Position numbers and translations under genes: made by a program
DNA from: Sulfurospirillum sp.
Lineage (GTDB): Bacteria > Campylobacterota > Campylobacteria > Campylobacterales > Sulfurospirillaceae
Assembly (NCBI GenBank): GCA_014859685.1
Contig: JACUTU010000003.1
Coordinates: forward strand, 62,001-126,000
Length of the DNA stretch: 64,000 bases
Direction: 5' to 3'
Notes under the pieces: model-generated
Database searches by the model: none
Told to the model about the DNA's origin: nothing
Seen by the model: only the letters and a program-made list of their open reading frames with translations
Shown: positions 57,100-64,000 of the stretch, piece by piece
Layout: every line of letters starts with the position of its first letter
Position numbering within the stretch: the first letter of the stretch is position 1

Positions 57100-58243
57100 A
57101 AAAAAAACGCTCGGTGCATTTCTCTTGTTATATCTAACATTGAGTATTTTGCTTCTATCGCTCCTTGCTTTTGTATATTTTGATGCCCAAAAAAATCTTA
57201 TGCTCCAAAATGCAAGGCTAGATCTCTCAAGTATTGCAAATGAACAGATTGAGCGGCTTAGAAGCTTACATGTAAACTTTGAAACACAAAGAATCTATCC
57301 TCGGGACAATCGTTTTGAATCTGCCATTTTTGATAGCGCTAAAGAACAGATATTTGCTACAAAAACACCCTTACATGTAGGGCTTGATGCTGTGATTTAT
57401 TTGCAAGATGGACAGATCTATTTTATCAAAGAACTAGAATCTTACTATCTTGGTGCAAAGTATCTTGTATTGCAAATTCCACAGCCTGCTAATTGGATCA
57501 ATGGTGTGTATCAAGTGATGTTGCTTTATGGCGGAATTTTTCTTGTTTTTATGATGGCTGTAGGGTATTTTTTGATGAAGCTTTTTCTAAAACCTATGCG
57601 AGATGCCATAAAATTACTTGATAGATTTATCAAAGATACAACACATGAACTCAATACGCCTATCAGTACAATTCTCTCAAACATAGAGATGATAGATATG
57701 CAAAGCCTCGATGCAAAACTAGAGCAAAAACTCAAACGAATAGATATAGGCGCTAGAACGGTTTCAAATCTGTATCAGGATTTGACCTATTTGATGCTTT
57801 CTCACAAGATCATTAGCGAAAATACGATGGTTGCAGTGGGTAGTGTTTTGGCTGAGCGCGTGGAGTATTTTACACTTTTTGCAGATTCTAAGAAGATCAC
57901 TATTCATCTTGATTTGCAGTGTCAAAAAAATCTTTTTATCGATAGAAAAAAGCTCGCCAAAATCATAGATAATCTCCTCTCAAATGCCATCAAATACAAT
58001 AAAATTGGCGGTAAAATCACCGTTTTGTTGCTGGAGAATTTTTTTGAGATACAAGACAATGGTCGGGGTGTTCCAAAAGAGATGCTTGGTGAGATTTTCA
58101 AACGCTACGCTAGAGCCGATGTGAGCGTTGGCGGTTTTGGTATTGGTTTGAGTATTGTGATGATGATAGCTAGTGAATATCATTTACAAGTAAGCATCGA
58201 TTCGCAAGAACATAAATTCACAAAGGTGAGGGTGGCATGGTAA
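57062..58243 (+). CDS. Membrane sensor histidine kinase
   Basis: This 393-aa kinase has two transmembrane helices (about residues 15-40 and 150-175) flanking a periplasmic sensor domain, H-box DTTHELNTPISTILSN, N-box NLLSNAIKYN, and G-boxes DNGRGVPKEM and GFGIGLSIV. GTG 57062 lies within the regulator gene behind AGAGG. Two palindromes 105 bp apart encode SLHVNF and PLHVGL in the sensor domain. Confidence 0.92.
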   Translation: MLKNWDINLRKSEKKTLGAFLLLYLTLSILLLSLLAFVYFDAQKNLMLQNARLDLSSIANEQIERLRSLHVNFETQRIYPRDNRFESAIFDSAKEQIFATKTPLHVGLDAVIYLQDGQIYFIKELESYYLGAKYLVLQIPQPANWINGVYQVMLLYGGIFLVFMMAVGYFLMKLFLKPMRDAIKLLDRFIKDTTHELNTPISTILSNIEMIDMQSLDAKLEQKLKRIDIGARTVSNLYQDLTYLMLSHKIISENTMVAVGSVLAERVEYFTLFADSKKITIHLDLQCQKNLFIDRKKLAKIIDNLLSNAIKYNKIGGKITVLLLENFFEIQDNGRGVPKEMLGEIFKRYARADVSVGGFGIGLSIVMMIASEYHLQVSIDSQEHKFTKVRVAW

Positions 58244-58566
58244 AAGTTTTCATTATTTTTTTAGCCTTACATGTAGGTTTATTTGGCGGTATATATGAGA
58301 GTAATTGTGTGCAGTGCCATGAAAAATTGCCTGTTGGGATTGATAAGTTTTTTTATCGCTACCTTTTAAAATACAGCTCGCAAGAACAAGTCAAAGCATC
58401 TTTATCTGCCTATCTTAAAAATCCAACGCAAGATAAAAGCATCTTGCAAGAAGCATTGCTTGCTCGTTTTGGCATCAAAGAAAAAACAACACTCAGCGAC
58501 CCACAGTTACAAAAAGCCATTGATGCGTACTGGGAGACATACAAGATCTTTGGAAAGCTCAAATAG
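58237..58566 (+). CDS. Small monohaem c-type cytochrome-like protein
   Basis: This 109-aa exported protein has signal sequence MVKVFIIFLALHVGLFGG and one CVQCH haem site near residue 27; no distal Met motif is obvious. It overlaps the histidine kinase gene by seven bases, suggesting that it senses or serves the same redox-related response. The signal peptide itself contains the iterated palindrome (ALHVGL). Confidence 0.8.
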   Translation: MVKVFIIFLALHVGLFGGIYESNCVQCHEKLPVGIDKFFYRYLLKYSSQEQVKASLSAYLKNPTQDKSILQEALLARFGIKEKTTLSDPQLQKAIDAYWETYKIFGKLK

Positions 58567-58625
58567 TTTCACAATCACTTCACTTTTTCAAGGTATATTT
58601 TTACAAATCAAAAAAAGGATCAGTG

Positions 58626-58919
58626 ATGAAAAAAGTTATTGTAGCGGTTTTAGTGCTAATGAGTTCAAGTGTTTTTGCAAGTGATGGTGCTGATTTGTAT
58701 AAAAAATGTGCTGCTTGTCACGGTGTCAAAGCCGAGAAAAAAGCACTTGGCAAATCGCAAGTAATAGCAGGCTGGGAAGCACAAAAAACAGCAGATGCCA
58801 TCAAGGGGTATCAAGATGGTACTTATGGGGAGGCAATGAAAGGGCTTATGAAAACGCAAGTGCTAAATCTCAAAGATGAAGAGATCCAAACACTCGCAAA
58901 ATACATCGAAAGCCTGTAA
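58626..58919 (+). CDS. Cytochrome c553-type monohaem protein
   Basis: This 97-aa periplasmic electron carrier has a signal peptide ending VFASDG, haem motif CAACHG, and a Met axial-ligand region (MKGLMKTQ). ATG 58626 follows AAGGA at seven bases. The class donates electrons to cbb3 oxidase in this phylum. Confidence 0.92.
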   Translation: MKKVIVAVLVLMSSSVFASDGADLYKKCAACHGVKAEKKALGKSQVIAGWEAQKTADAIKGYQDGTYGEAMKGLMKTQVLNLKDEEIQTLAKYIESL

Positions 58920-58920
58920 T

Positions 58921-59562
58921 TTACGCAAGCGTTAAAAGGGCTATTCGTTTATTATCATGCTTGAGTAGCCGCATCCCACATGTAAGCGCCAACACTTCAA
59001 CTGTTTTTGGAGTGAAAAAGCCGATATGTGTGGGATCTCTTCTGTACCACCATTGTAAAAAATCTGCTTCGTTATTGTTATGAAAAAGACTCATCAAGGC
59101 CAAATGTGAGCCTACATGTAAGTGTTTTGTGAGCAAAAGTAGTGTCTCTTTTGGCTCACTCAAATGCTCAAAAACTTCTGTGGAAGTGATGAGATCATAG
59201 CTTTTTCCCACAAAAATCTGTTCTTGTTGATAGAATTTATCATAGATATCACATGGCACACCTCGTCTTTTTATCAAAGTGTCCAAAACAGGTCCTGGAC
59301 CAGAGCCAAAATCAAGTGCATTTTTACTTGTTTTACGGACATCTTCCCAAAAAAAATGCAAAAAATTCTCTAAAAATTGCACATATCCAGCATCTTGCAA
59401 GGAGTTGTTATGAAAATCATACTGGCTTTTTTCATCGTCATGTTCAAGGATGTATGATGGATCAAGAAAAATGTATTGGCAATTTGTGCAATGATGATAA
59501 AGCGTTTGAAATTTGAGATCTTCAAAAGAGGTTGTGGGCGAGTTACATATCTTGCAATCCAT
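58921..59562 (-). CDS. Class I SAM-dependent methyltransferase with N-terminal zinc ribbon
   Basis: This 213-aa protein opens MDCKICNSPTTSFEDL with a second CTNCQY pair, a four-Cys zinc ribbon. The SAM-binding loop is ALDFGSGPGPVLDTL (about 86-100), followed by LITSTEVFEHL. Similar proteins act on sugars or small molecules; the substrate is unknown. It is convergent with and nearly touches the cytochrome gene. Confidence 0.85.
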   Translation of the reverse strand: MDCKICNSPTTSFEDLKFQTLYHHCTNCQYIFLDPSYILEHDDEKSQYDFHNNSLQDAGYVQFLENFLHFFWEDVRKTSKNALDFGSGPGPVLDTLIKRRGVPCDIYDKFYQQEQIFVGKSYDLITSTEVFEHLSEPKETLLLLTKHLHVGSHLALMSLFHNNNEADFLQWWYRRDPTHIGFFTPKTVEVLALTCGMRLLKHDNKRIALLTLA

Positions 59563-59641
59563 TTTTGTTCCTAAAGGTAATATTTTTTTTAAATAGTCAA
59601 AAAAAACTAACTAATTAATCTTTTTTATACTTTCTGCGTGG

Positions 59642-59647
59642 TATAAT
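59642..59647 (+). promoter_or_regulatory. -10 box for the HK/RR operon
   Basis: TATAAT lies 40 bp before the kinase start in a T/A-rich tract. Confidence 0.5.
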
Positions 59648-59686
59648 TTTTAATTATATCATTTTTGAAAAAGAGTTGCTAGATTT

Positions 59687-61204
59687 ATGAGAAAATTGCT
59701 AGAAAGTATCAACGCTATGAGCATCACAAAAAAAACAAGTTTGCTTTTTTTGAATATGGTCGTTGGGATGCTTTTTTTGGGAAGTTTTGCCCATTTTAGT
59801 ATAAACAGCATTAAAAACAATTTTGATACCCTTTATACAAAAAGCATCGTGCCACTCATTGATTTGCAACGATTAAAAAGCTTTTATAGAGCCGATATAC
59901 ATGAAAAATTGGCAGCATTAAAAGATAAAGAAATTGCCTTGAAAGATGCAAAAACTATCATAAGAACTACACAAAAAAAGATAGCACAAGGCTGGATTAA
60001 CTATACCGCTCACGCACAAAGTAAACAAGAGTTTGTCATCATCGAAAAAGCCTCACAAGAGATGTTGCAAATGGATGATTTGTTAGAGCAGATTTTTGAA
60101 TTTTTTGCACAAGGAAAAAGTGAAAAAGAGATACATGCAAAAGAAGCTGAGCTTCGTGAAACTTTTGTGATGCTCAATGTTCATTTGACGAAACTTGCTA
60201 CTTATGGTTTCGAATCAGCGAGTAATATCAAAGAAAAAACGCAAGTTGCTTATAATTATACTTTCGAATGGATTCTCGCAGCCACAATAGGAACTATAAG
60301 CGTTGCGGCACTTTTGGCGTTTGTAATCTTGCAAAATATCCGTATACTCCATACCAATTTGGCACAAATGGTGGCTGAAAAAACAGCAGAATTACAAAAT
60401 CTCAATGCAAAATTGGAAGAAAAAATAACGCAAGAAGTAGCAAAAAGTAGACAAAAAGATGAGATTATGTTCCGCCAATCCAGACTTGCAGCGATGGGTG
60501 AAATGATGGGCAATATCGCACACCAATGGAGGCAACCACTGAATGCTATCGTTTTGATTATTCAAAGTTTTCAGATGAAAAAAATGCTTGGAAAACTTGA
60601 TGATGATTTTATCGATGCACAGGTCAATGAAGGGCTGTTGCTTGCTGCTAGTATGTCCAAAACGATAGATGATTTTCGTAATTTTTTTAAGCCAAATAAG
60701 AAGCAAGAGTATTTTAGTGCCTTACATGTAACAAAACAAACTATCGATATTGTGGCGCAGTATTATGAGAAACTTGGTATCAAAATAATGCTTACATGTA
60801 AGGAAGATTTTAGCATTTTGGGTTTTGAAAATGAATTTTCGCAGGTGCTTATGAATCTTTTTTCTAATGCCAAAGATGCACTGAGTCAAAATGATAACCC
60901 AGAGAAACTCATAGAAGTTACACTCACTAAAGATGTAAACTTTGGCATTATCACTGTTGTTGACAATGCTGGTGGCATTAGCGAAGAGATAATGGACCGG
61001 ATATTTGAGCCCTATTTTAGTACAAAACATAAAAGCATAGGCACAGGTATTGGGCTTCATATGTCAAAAGAGATCATAGAAAAACAGATGGACGGGCAAA
61101 TAGAAGCAAAAAATTGTACACACCGTTTTAGAGATAGTGGCATCGATTATATAAGTGCTTGTATGCAGATAAAAATGCCCACGATGAATAAAAAGGAGGA
61201 ATAA
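59687..61204 (+). CDS. Sensor histidine kinase with 4-helix-bundle periplasmic domain
   Basis: This 505-aa kinase has transmembrane helices at about residues 20-40 and 195-215 around a helical 4HB_MCP-like sensor, a coiled coil (225-260), H-box GNIAHQWRQPLNAIV (about 280), N-box NLFSNAKDAL, and G2-box TGIGLHMSK. The HQWRQPLN H-box type is common in free-living Campylobacterota. Palindromes encode SALHVT and MLTCKE. The cognate regulator follows immediately. Confidence 0.92.
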   Translation: MRKLLESINAMSITKKTSLLFLNMVVGMLFLGSFAHFSINSIKNNFDTLYTKSIVPLIDLQRLKSFYRADIHEKLAALKDKEIALKDAKTIIRTTQKKIAQGWINYTAHAQSKQEFVIIEKASQEMLQMDDLLEQIFEFFAQGKSEKEIHAKEAELRETFVMLNVHLTKLATYGFESASNIKEKTQVAYNYTFEWILAATIGTISVAALLAFVILQNIRILHTNLAQMVAEKTAELQNLNAKLEEKITQEVAKSRQKDEIMFRQSRLAAMGEMMGNIAHQWRQPLNAIVLIIQSFQMKKMLGKLDDDFIDAQVNEGLLLAASMSKTIDDFRNFFKPNKKQEYFSALHVTKQTIDIVAQYYEKLGIKIMLTCKEDFSILGFENEFSQVLMNLFSNAKDALSQNDNPEKLIEVTLTKDVNFGIITVVDNAGGISEEIMDRIFEPYFSTKHKSIGTGIGLHMSKEIIEKQMDGQIEAKNCTHRFRDSGIDYISACMQIKMPTMNKKEE

Positions 61205-61867
61205 GTGGATTTAAATGCTCTAAAAGATTGCGTAATTTTGTATGTTGAAGATGAGTTGAGTGTACAAAATCAAACAAGAATGATACTCGGGGATTTTGTT
61301 AAAAAAGTCATCGTTGCGAGCAATGGAGAAGACGGTTTGAAAATAGCGCTTGAAGAAGATGTTGATATCATCATAACAGATATTTTGATGCCAAAACTCA
61401 ACGGAATCGAGATGCTGAAAAAACTCAAATATGAGCATAAAAAAAATATAAATTGCATCATCACTACAGCATTTAGTGAGCCAGAATATCTCATAGAAGC
61501 AATCAAGATAAAAGTAGATGGCTTCATCACAAAACCTATCAACATCAAAGAGCTTATCAATACGATTTATGAAATTATATTGCCAAAATTGCAAAAAAAT
61601 GAGTTGCAGGGTTGCTCATATATGGTCAATGTACTCTCTGCCTTGGTTGGTGGAAAAAAGATCGAGATCTTGCAATATGTCATTAATCATATCGATGATG
61701 AGCGGATTTTTTACGGTTCTTATCAAGATATTATGGAAGCTATAGATGTGAGCAAACCAACGGTTGTAAACATGTTCAAACAGCTCATCGATGCTGGCGT
61801 GATTGAGAAAATTAAAAATAAAGTTTATAAATTTCAAAATAAAAAATTTTTACACGATGTTGATTAA
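61205..61867 (+). CDS. Response regulator with C-terminal winged helix
   Basis: This 220-aa protein has a receiver domain with phospho-Asp in IIITDILMPKLNG (about residue 57) and Lys in FITKPINIKEL. The output domain is not OmpR, NarL or NtrC type: YQDIMEAIDVSKPTVVNMFKQLIDAGVIEKI (shown in parts here) looks like an Rrf2/Crp/RepL-type winged helix. GTG start directly after the kinase stop. glnB follows about 90 bp later. Confidence 0.88.
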   Translation: MDLNALKDCVILYVEDELSVQNQTRMILGDFVKKVIVASNGEDGLKIALEEDVDIIITDILMPKLNGIEMLKKLKYEHKKNINCIITTAFSEPEYLIEAIKIKVDGFITKPINIKELINTIYEIILPKLQKNELQGCSYMVNVLSALVGGKKIEILQYVINHIDDERIFYGSYQDIMEAIDVSKPTVVNMFKQLIDAGVIEKIKNKVYKFQNKKFLHDVD

Positions 61868-61939
61868 TTTTTTTAAGTTTAGGGAGCTTTTTTTTAATCA
61901 CCATACAATCAAAATATCAGATAAAAATGGATACAATAG

Positions 61940-62299
<360 letters not shown>

Positions 62300-62311
62300 A
62301 CTACTTTTTTA

Positions 62312-62337
62312 TGGAGGTATTAAAAAATATACCTCCA
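62312..62337 (+). terminator. Terminator after glnB
   Basis: TGGAGGTAT pairs perfectly with ATACCTCCA around an AT-rich loop, 12 bp after the glnB stop, with TTTTT about ten bases on. Confidence 0.65.
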
Positions 62338-62355
62338 CCTATCTGCTTTTTGTGA

Positions 62356-62515
62356 CTGATGTTACGCACTAAAACAAACGCGTCTGTTTTGTAAAGAAAC
62401 TTTGTTTTGCAGCAGGAACAAAATATCCCCACAATTCTCTAAGGCTACGAAAAGGATACTTTTTTAGAAACTGAGAGATATTTACAAACTTTTTTGCAAA
62501 AGTGCGTAAGGTCAG
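62356..62515 (+). repeat. Intergenic inverted-end element, copy 4 (160 bp, most complete)
   Basis: CTGATGTTACGCACT at the left and AGTGCGTAAGGTCAG at the right are inverted repeats with two mismatches. The core, with CTAAGGCTACGAAAAG and GAGATATTTACAAAC, aligns with copy 1 throughout. It fills most of the 302-bp gap between glnB and the ZIP gene; the rest holds the glnB terminator and the ZIP promoter. It encodes no ORF of its own. Confidence 0.8.
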
Positions 62516-62573
62516 CTTGTAAAATCAAAAACATAAAATCAGTTTTTTCAATCCTTTTTAACGCAGAGATGAC

Positions 62574-62579
62574 TATAAT
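62574..62579 (+). promoter_or_regulatory. -10 box for the ZIP transporter gene
   Basis: TATAAT lies 23 bp upstream of the ATG, giving a short leader with AAGGAG. Confidence 0.5.
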
Positions 62580-62601
62580 AATGCCATTAAAAGGAGTCTG
62601 C

Positions 62602-63417
62602 ATGTATGAATATTTTTTAGGGCTTGATCATGTTACACAAGCACTTATCGCAACTCTTTTTACATGGCTTCTGACAGCATTTGGCGCTGGTTTTGTATTT
62701 TTTATGAGTAAGCCAAAGCCAAAATTTATGGATGCAACATTAGGATTTGCAGCGGGCGTTATGATTGCTGCGAGTTTTTGGTCGCTCTTAGCACCAGCTA
62801 TCGAGATGTCGCAAGAGCTTGGTCAAACTTCTTGGTTGAGTGCCGCAGGTGGATTTATGGCGGGCGGTATTTTTATGCGCATTATTGATAAATTTTTACC
62901 TCATTTACATCCTAGTTTGAGCATGGATAAAAAAGAAGGGATAAAAACCTCTTGGCAAAGAAGCACGCTTTTAGTGCTTGCTATAACACTCCATAATTTT
63001 CCTGAGGGTTTGGCCGTCGGCGTAGCTTTTGGAGCAATTGGCGCTGGTTTGCCATCAGCAACCATAGGTGGTGCAATCGCTTTGGCTCTAGGAATTGGTT
63101 TGCAAAATATTCCAGAGGGTGCCGCTGTTTCTATGCCTTTGCGTCGTGAGGGGATGAGTAAAACTAGAAGTTTTATGATGGGACAATCTTCTGGCATAGT
63201 TGAGCCAATTGCTGGCGTGATCGGTGCTTTTTTTGTTATCTACATGCAAGAATTTCTCCCTTTTGCATTGAGCTTTGCTGCGGGTGCCATGATCTTTGTT
63301 GTAGTTGAAGAATTAATCCCCGAATCACAAAAAAACTACAAACATATAGATACTGTAACTATGGCAACGATGGTTGGATTTACTGTTATGATGATTCTCG
63401 ATGTTGCACTAGGTTAA
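62602..63417 (+). CDS. ZIP family divalent metal transporter (ZupT/GufA-like)
   Basis: This 271-aa protein has eight helices with the paired metal-site motifs LHNFPEGLAVG (helix 4) and QNIPEGAAVS (helix 5). It probably imports zinc or iron. ATG 62602 follows AAGGAG at five bases. The longer frame from 62494 starts inside the intergenic repeat and is rejected. Confidence 0.93.
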   Translation: MYEYFLGLDHVTQALIATLFTWLLTAFGAGFVFFMSKPKPKFMDATLGFAAGVMIAASFWSLLAPAIEMSQELGQTSWLSAAGGFMAGGIFMRIIDKFLPHLHPSLSMDKKEGIKTSWQRSTLLVLAITLHNFPEGLAVGVAFGAIGAGLPSATIGGAIALALGIGLQNIPEGAAVSMPLRREGMSKTRSFMMGQSSGIVEPIAGVIGAFFVIYMQEFLPFALSFAAGAMIFVVVEELIPESQKNYKHIDTVTMATMVGFTVMMILDVALG

Positions 63418-63432
63418 AAAAAGGATAATTAC

Positions 63433-64000
63433 ATGTATTTTACACTCCAATCCCCACTTGATATGCACTTACATCTTCGGGATGAAATGATGCTTTACCA
63501 AGTTGCGGTACATAGTGCAAAAAGTTTTGCTGGCGGACTTGTGATGCCAAATCTTGTGCCACCAGTTACAAGTATCGAAACATTGTTAGCATACAAAGAA
63601 CGCATCCTTACGGCTTGCGGTAATGAAAAATTTGAACCATTGATGAGCTTGTTTTTTAGAAATGATTATAGTTATGAATTTTTACAAAAAGCAAAACCAT
63701 ATATCTATGCACTAAAATTGTATCCATCGGGTATTACTACGAATTCTGAGGGTGGCGTGAACAGTATGGATATAGAAAACCTTAGAGCTACTTTTGAGGC
63801 GATGAGCGAGCTTGAGATTCCTTTGTGTGTGCATGGAGAAACAAATGGTTTTGTGATGGATAGAGAGGCAGAATTTGGCTCTATCTATGAGCAATTTGCC
63901 AGCAATTTTCCAAAGCTCAAGATCATCATGGAGCACATCACGACAAAGCATAGTGTAGATCTGCTTTCAAGATATGAAAACCTCTATGCAACGATTACTT
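63433..64000 (+). CDS. pyrC: Dihydroorotase (partial, 3' end outside window)
   Basis: The first 189 residues of a type II (E. coli PyrC-like) dihydroorotase, step 3 of pyrimidine synthesis. Zinc ligands DMHLHLRD, the carboxylated Lys in ALKLYPSG, and His in CVHGE and EHITTK are all present. ATG lies inside a TACATGTA palindrome, behind AAGGATAATT. Confidence 0.95.
   Translation, partial: MYFTLQSPLDMHLHLRDEMMLYQVAVHSAKSFAGGLVMPNLVPPVTSIETLLAYKERILTACGNEKFEPLMSLFFRNDYSYEFLQKAKPYIYALKLYPSGITTNSEGGVNSMDIENLRATFEAMSELEIPLCVHGETNGFVMDREAEFGSIYEQFASNFPKLKIIMEHITTKHSVDLLSRYENLYATIT

Overview
The window is a chromosomal segment of a Campylobacterota (epsilonproteobacterial) genome. The evidence is the low-GC, tightly packed housekeeping gene order, the paired nifS-nifU Fe-S assembly genes, an RNase J with a long N-terminal extension, a UPF0323 lipoprotein, a DUF1104 protein, ccoG, and frequent GTG/TTG starts behind AAGGA-type ribosome sites. 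A free-living Sulfurimonas/Sulfuricurvum/Sulfurospirillum-like relative is plausible, but the genus cannot be fixed from this sequence alone.

Layout. 1-8.1 kb: aspartate/glutamate racemase-family fragment, nrdA, purB, an RluA-family pseudouridine synthase, a FAH-family hydrolase, a 31-aa membrane peptide, rlmN, a nucleoside-phosphorylase-like gene and hisF. 8.4-19.9 kb: rsmA, rnj, a KpsF-type isomerase, an RsuA/RluB-type synthase, rarA, a J-domain protein, a YdcF-like protein, purM, a spermidine-synthase-like protein, coaE, dapF, a Bax-like glucosaminidase and prfA. 19.9-25.5 kb: rpsT, glmM, lspA, tRNA-Val, thrS, infC, rpmI, rplT. 25.5-35 kb: ccoG, a resolvase-like protein, rpsU, an HTH/coiled-coil protein, UPF0323 lipoprotein, a glutathionylspermidine synthase homologue, a 2-hydroxyacid dehydrogenase, a YajQ-family protein, a DMT permease and an acyl-CoA ligase. 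35-47.4 kb: nifU, nifS, fliI, folE, then tig-clpP-degenerate GGDEF-def-comM-nnr-purN-thiG. 47.4-47.9 kb: five tRNAs behind one promoter.

48.0-54.9 kb is an accessory island immediately downstream of tRNA-Leu. It starts with the C-terminal remnant and right inverted end of an IS256-family element abutting a beheaded gene. A tight five-gene operon follows: type III methyltransferase mod, an MntA/HepT (nucleotidyltransferase/HEPN) toxin-antitoxin pair, type III restriction subunit res, and a Cys-rich, pentapeptide-like protein. 55-64 kb returns to core-type genes: an AI-2E-family permease, DUF1104, an OmpR/HK pair with a cytochrome, cytochrome c553, a methyltransferase, a second HK/RR pair, glnB, a ZIP transporter and a partial pyrC.

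Three things stand out beyond the genes. (1) The palindrome TACATGTA, usually as CTTACATGTAAG or CTTACATGTAGG, occurs about 29 times by hand count, where roughly two would be expected from base composition. It sits mostly inside unrelated genes, where it is read as Leu-His-Val or Thr-Cys-Lys depending on frame, and I found none in the R-M island. (2) A family of intergenic elements with CTGAcsTTACGCAC-type inverted ends has four copies, in full, truncated and minimal forms, and supplies spurious N-termini to two transporters. (3) A toxin-antitoxin pair is embedded between the two subunits of a type III restriction system.
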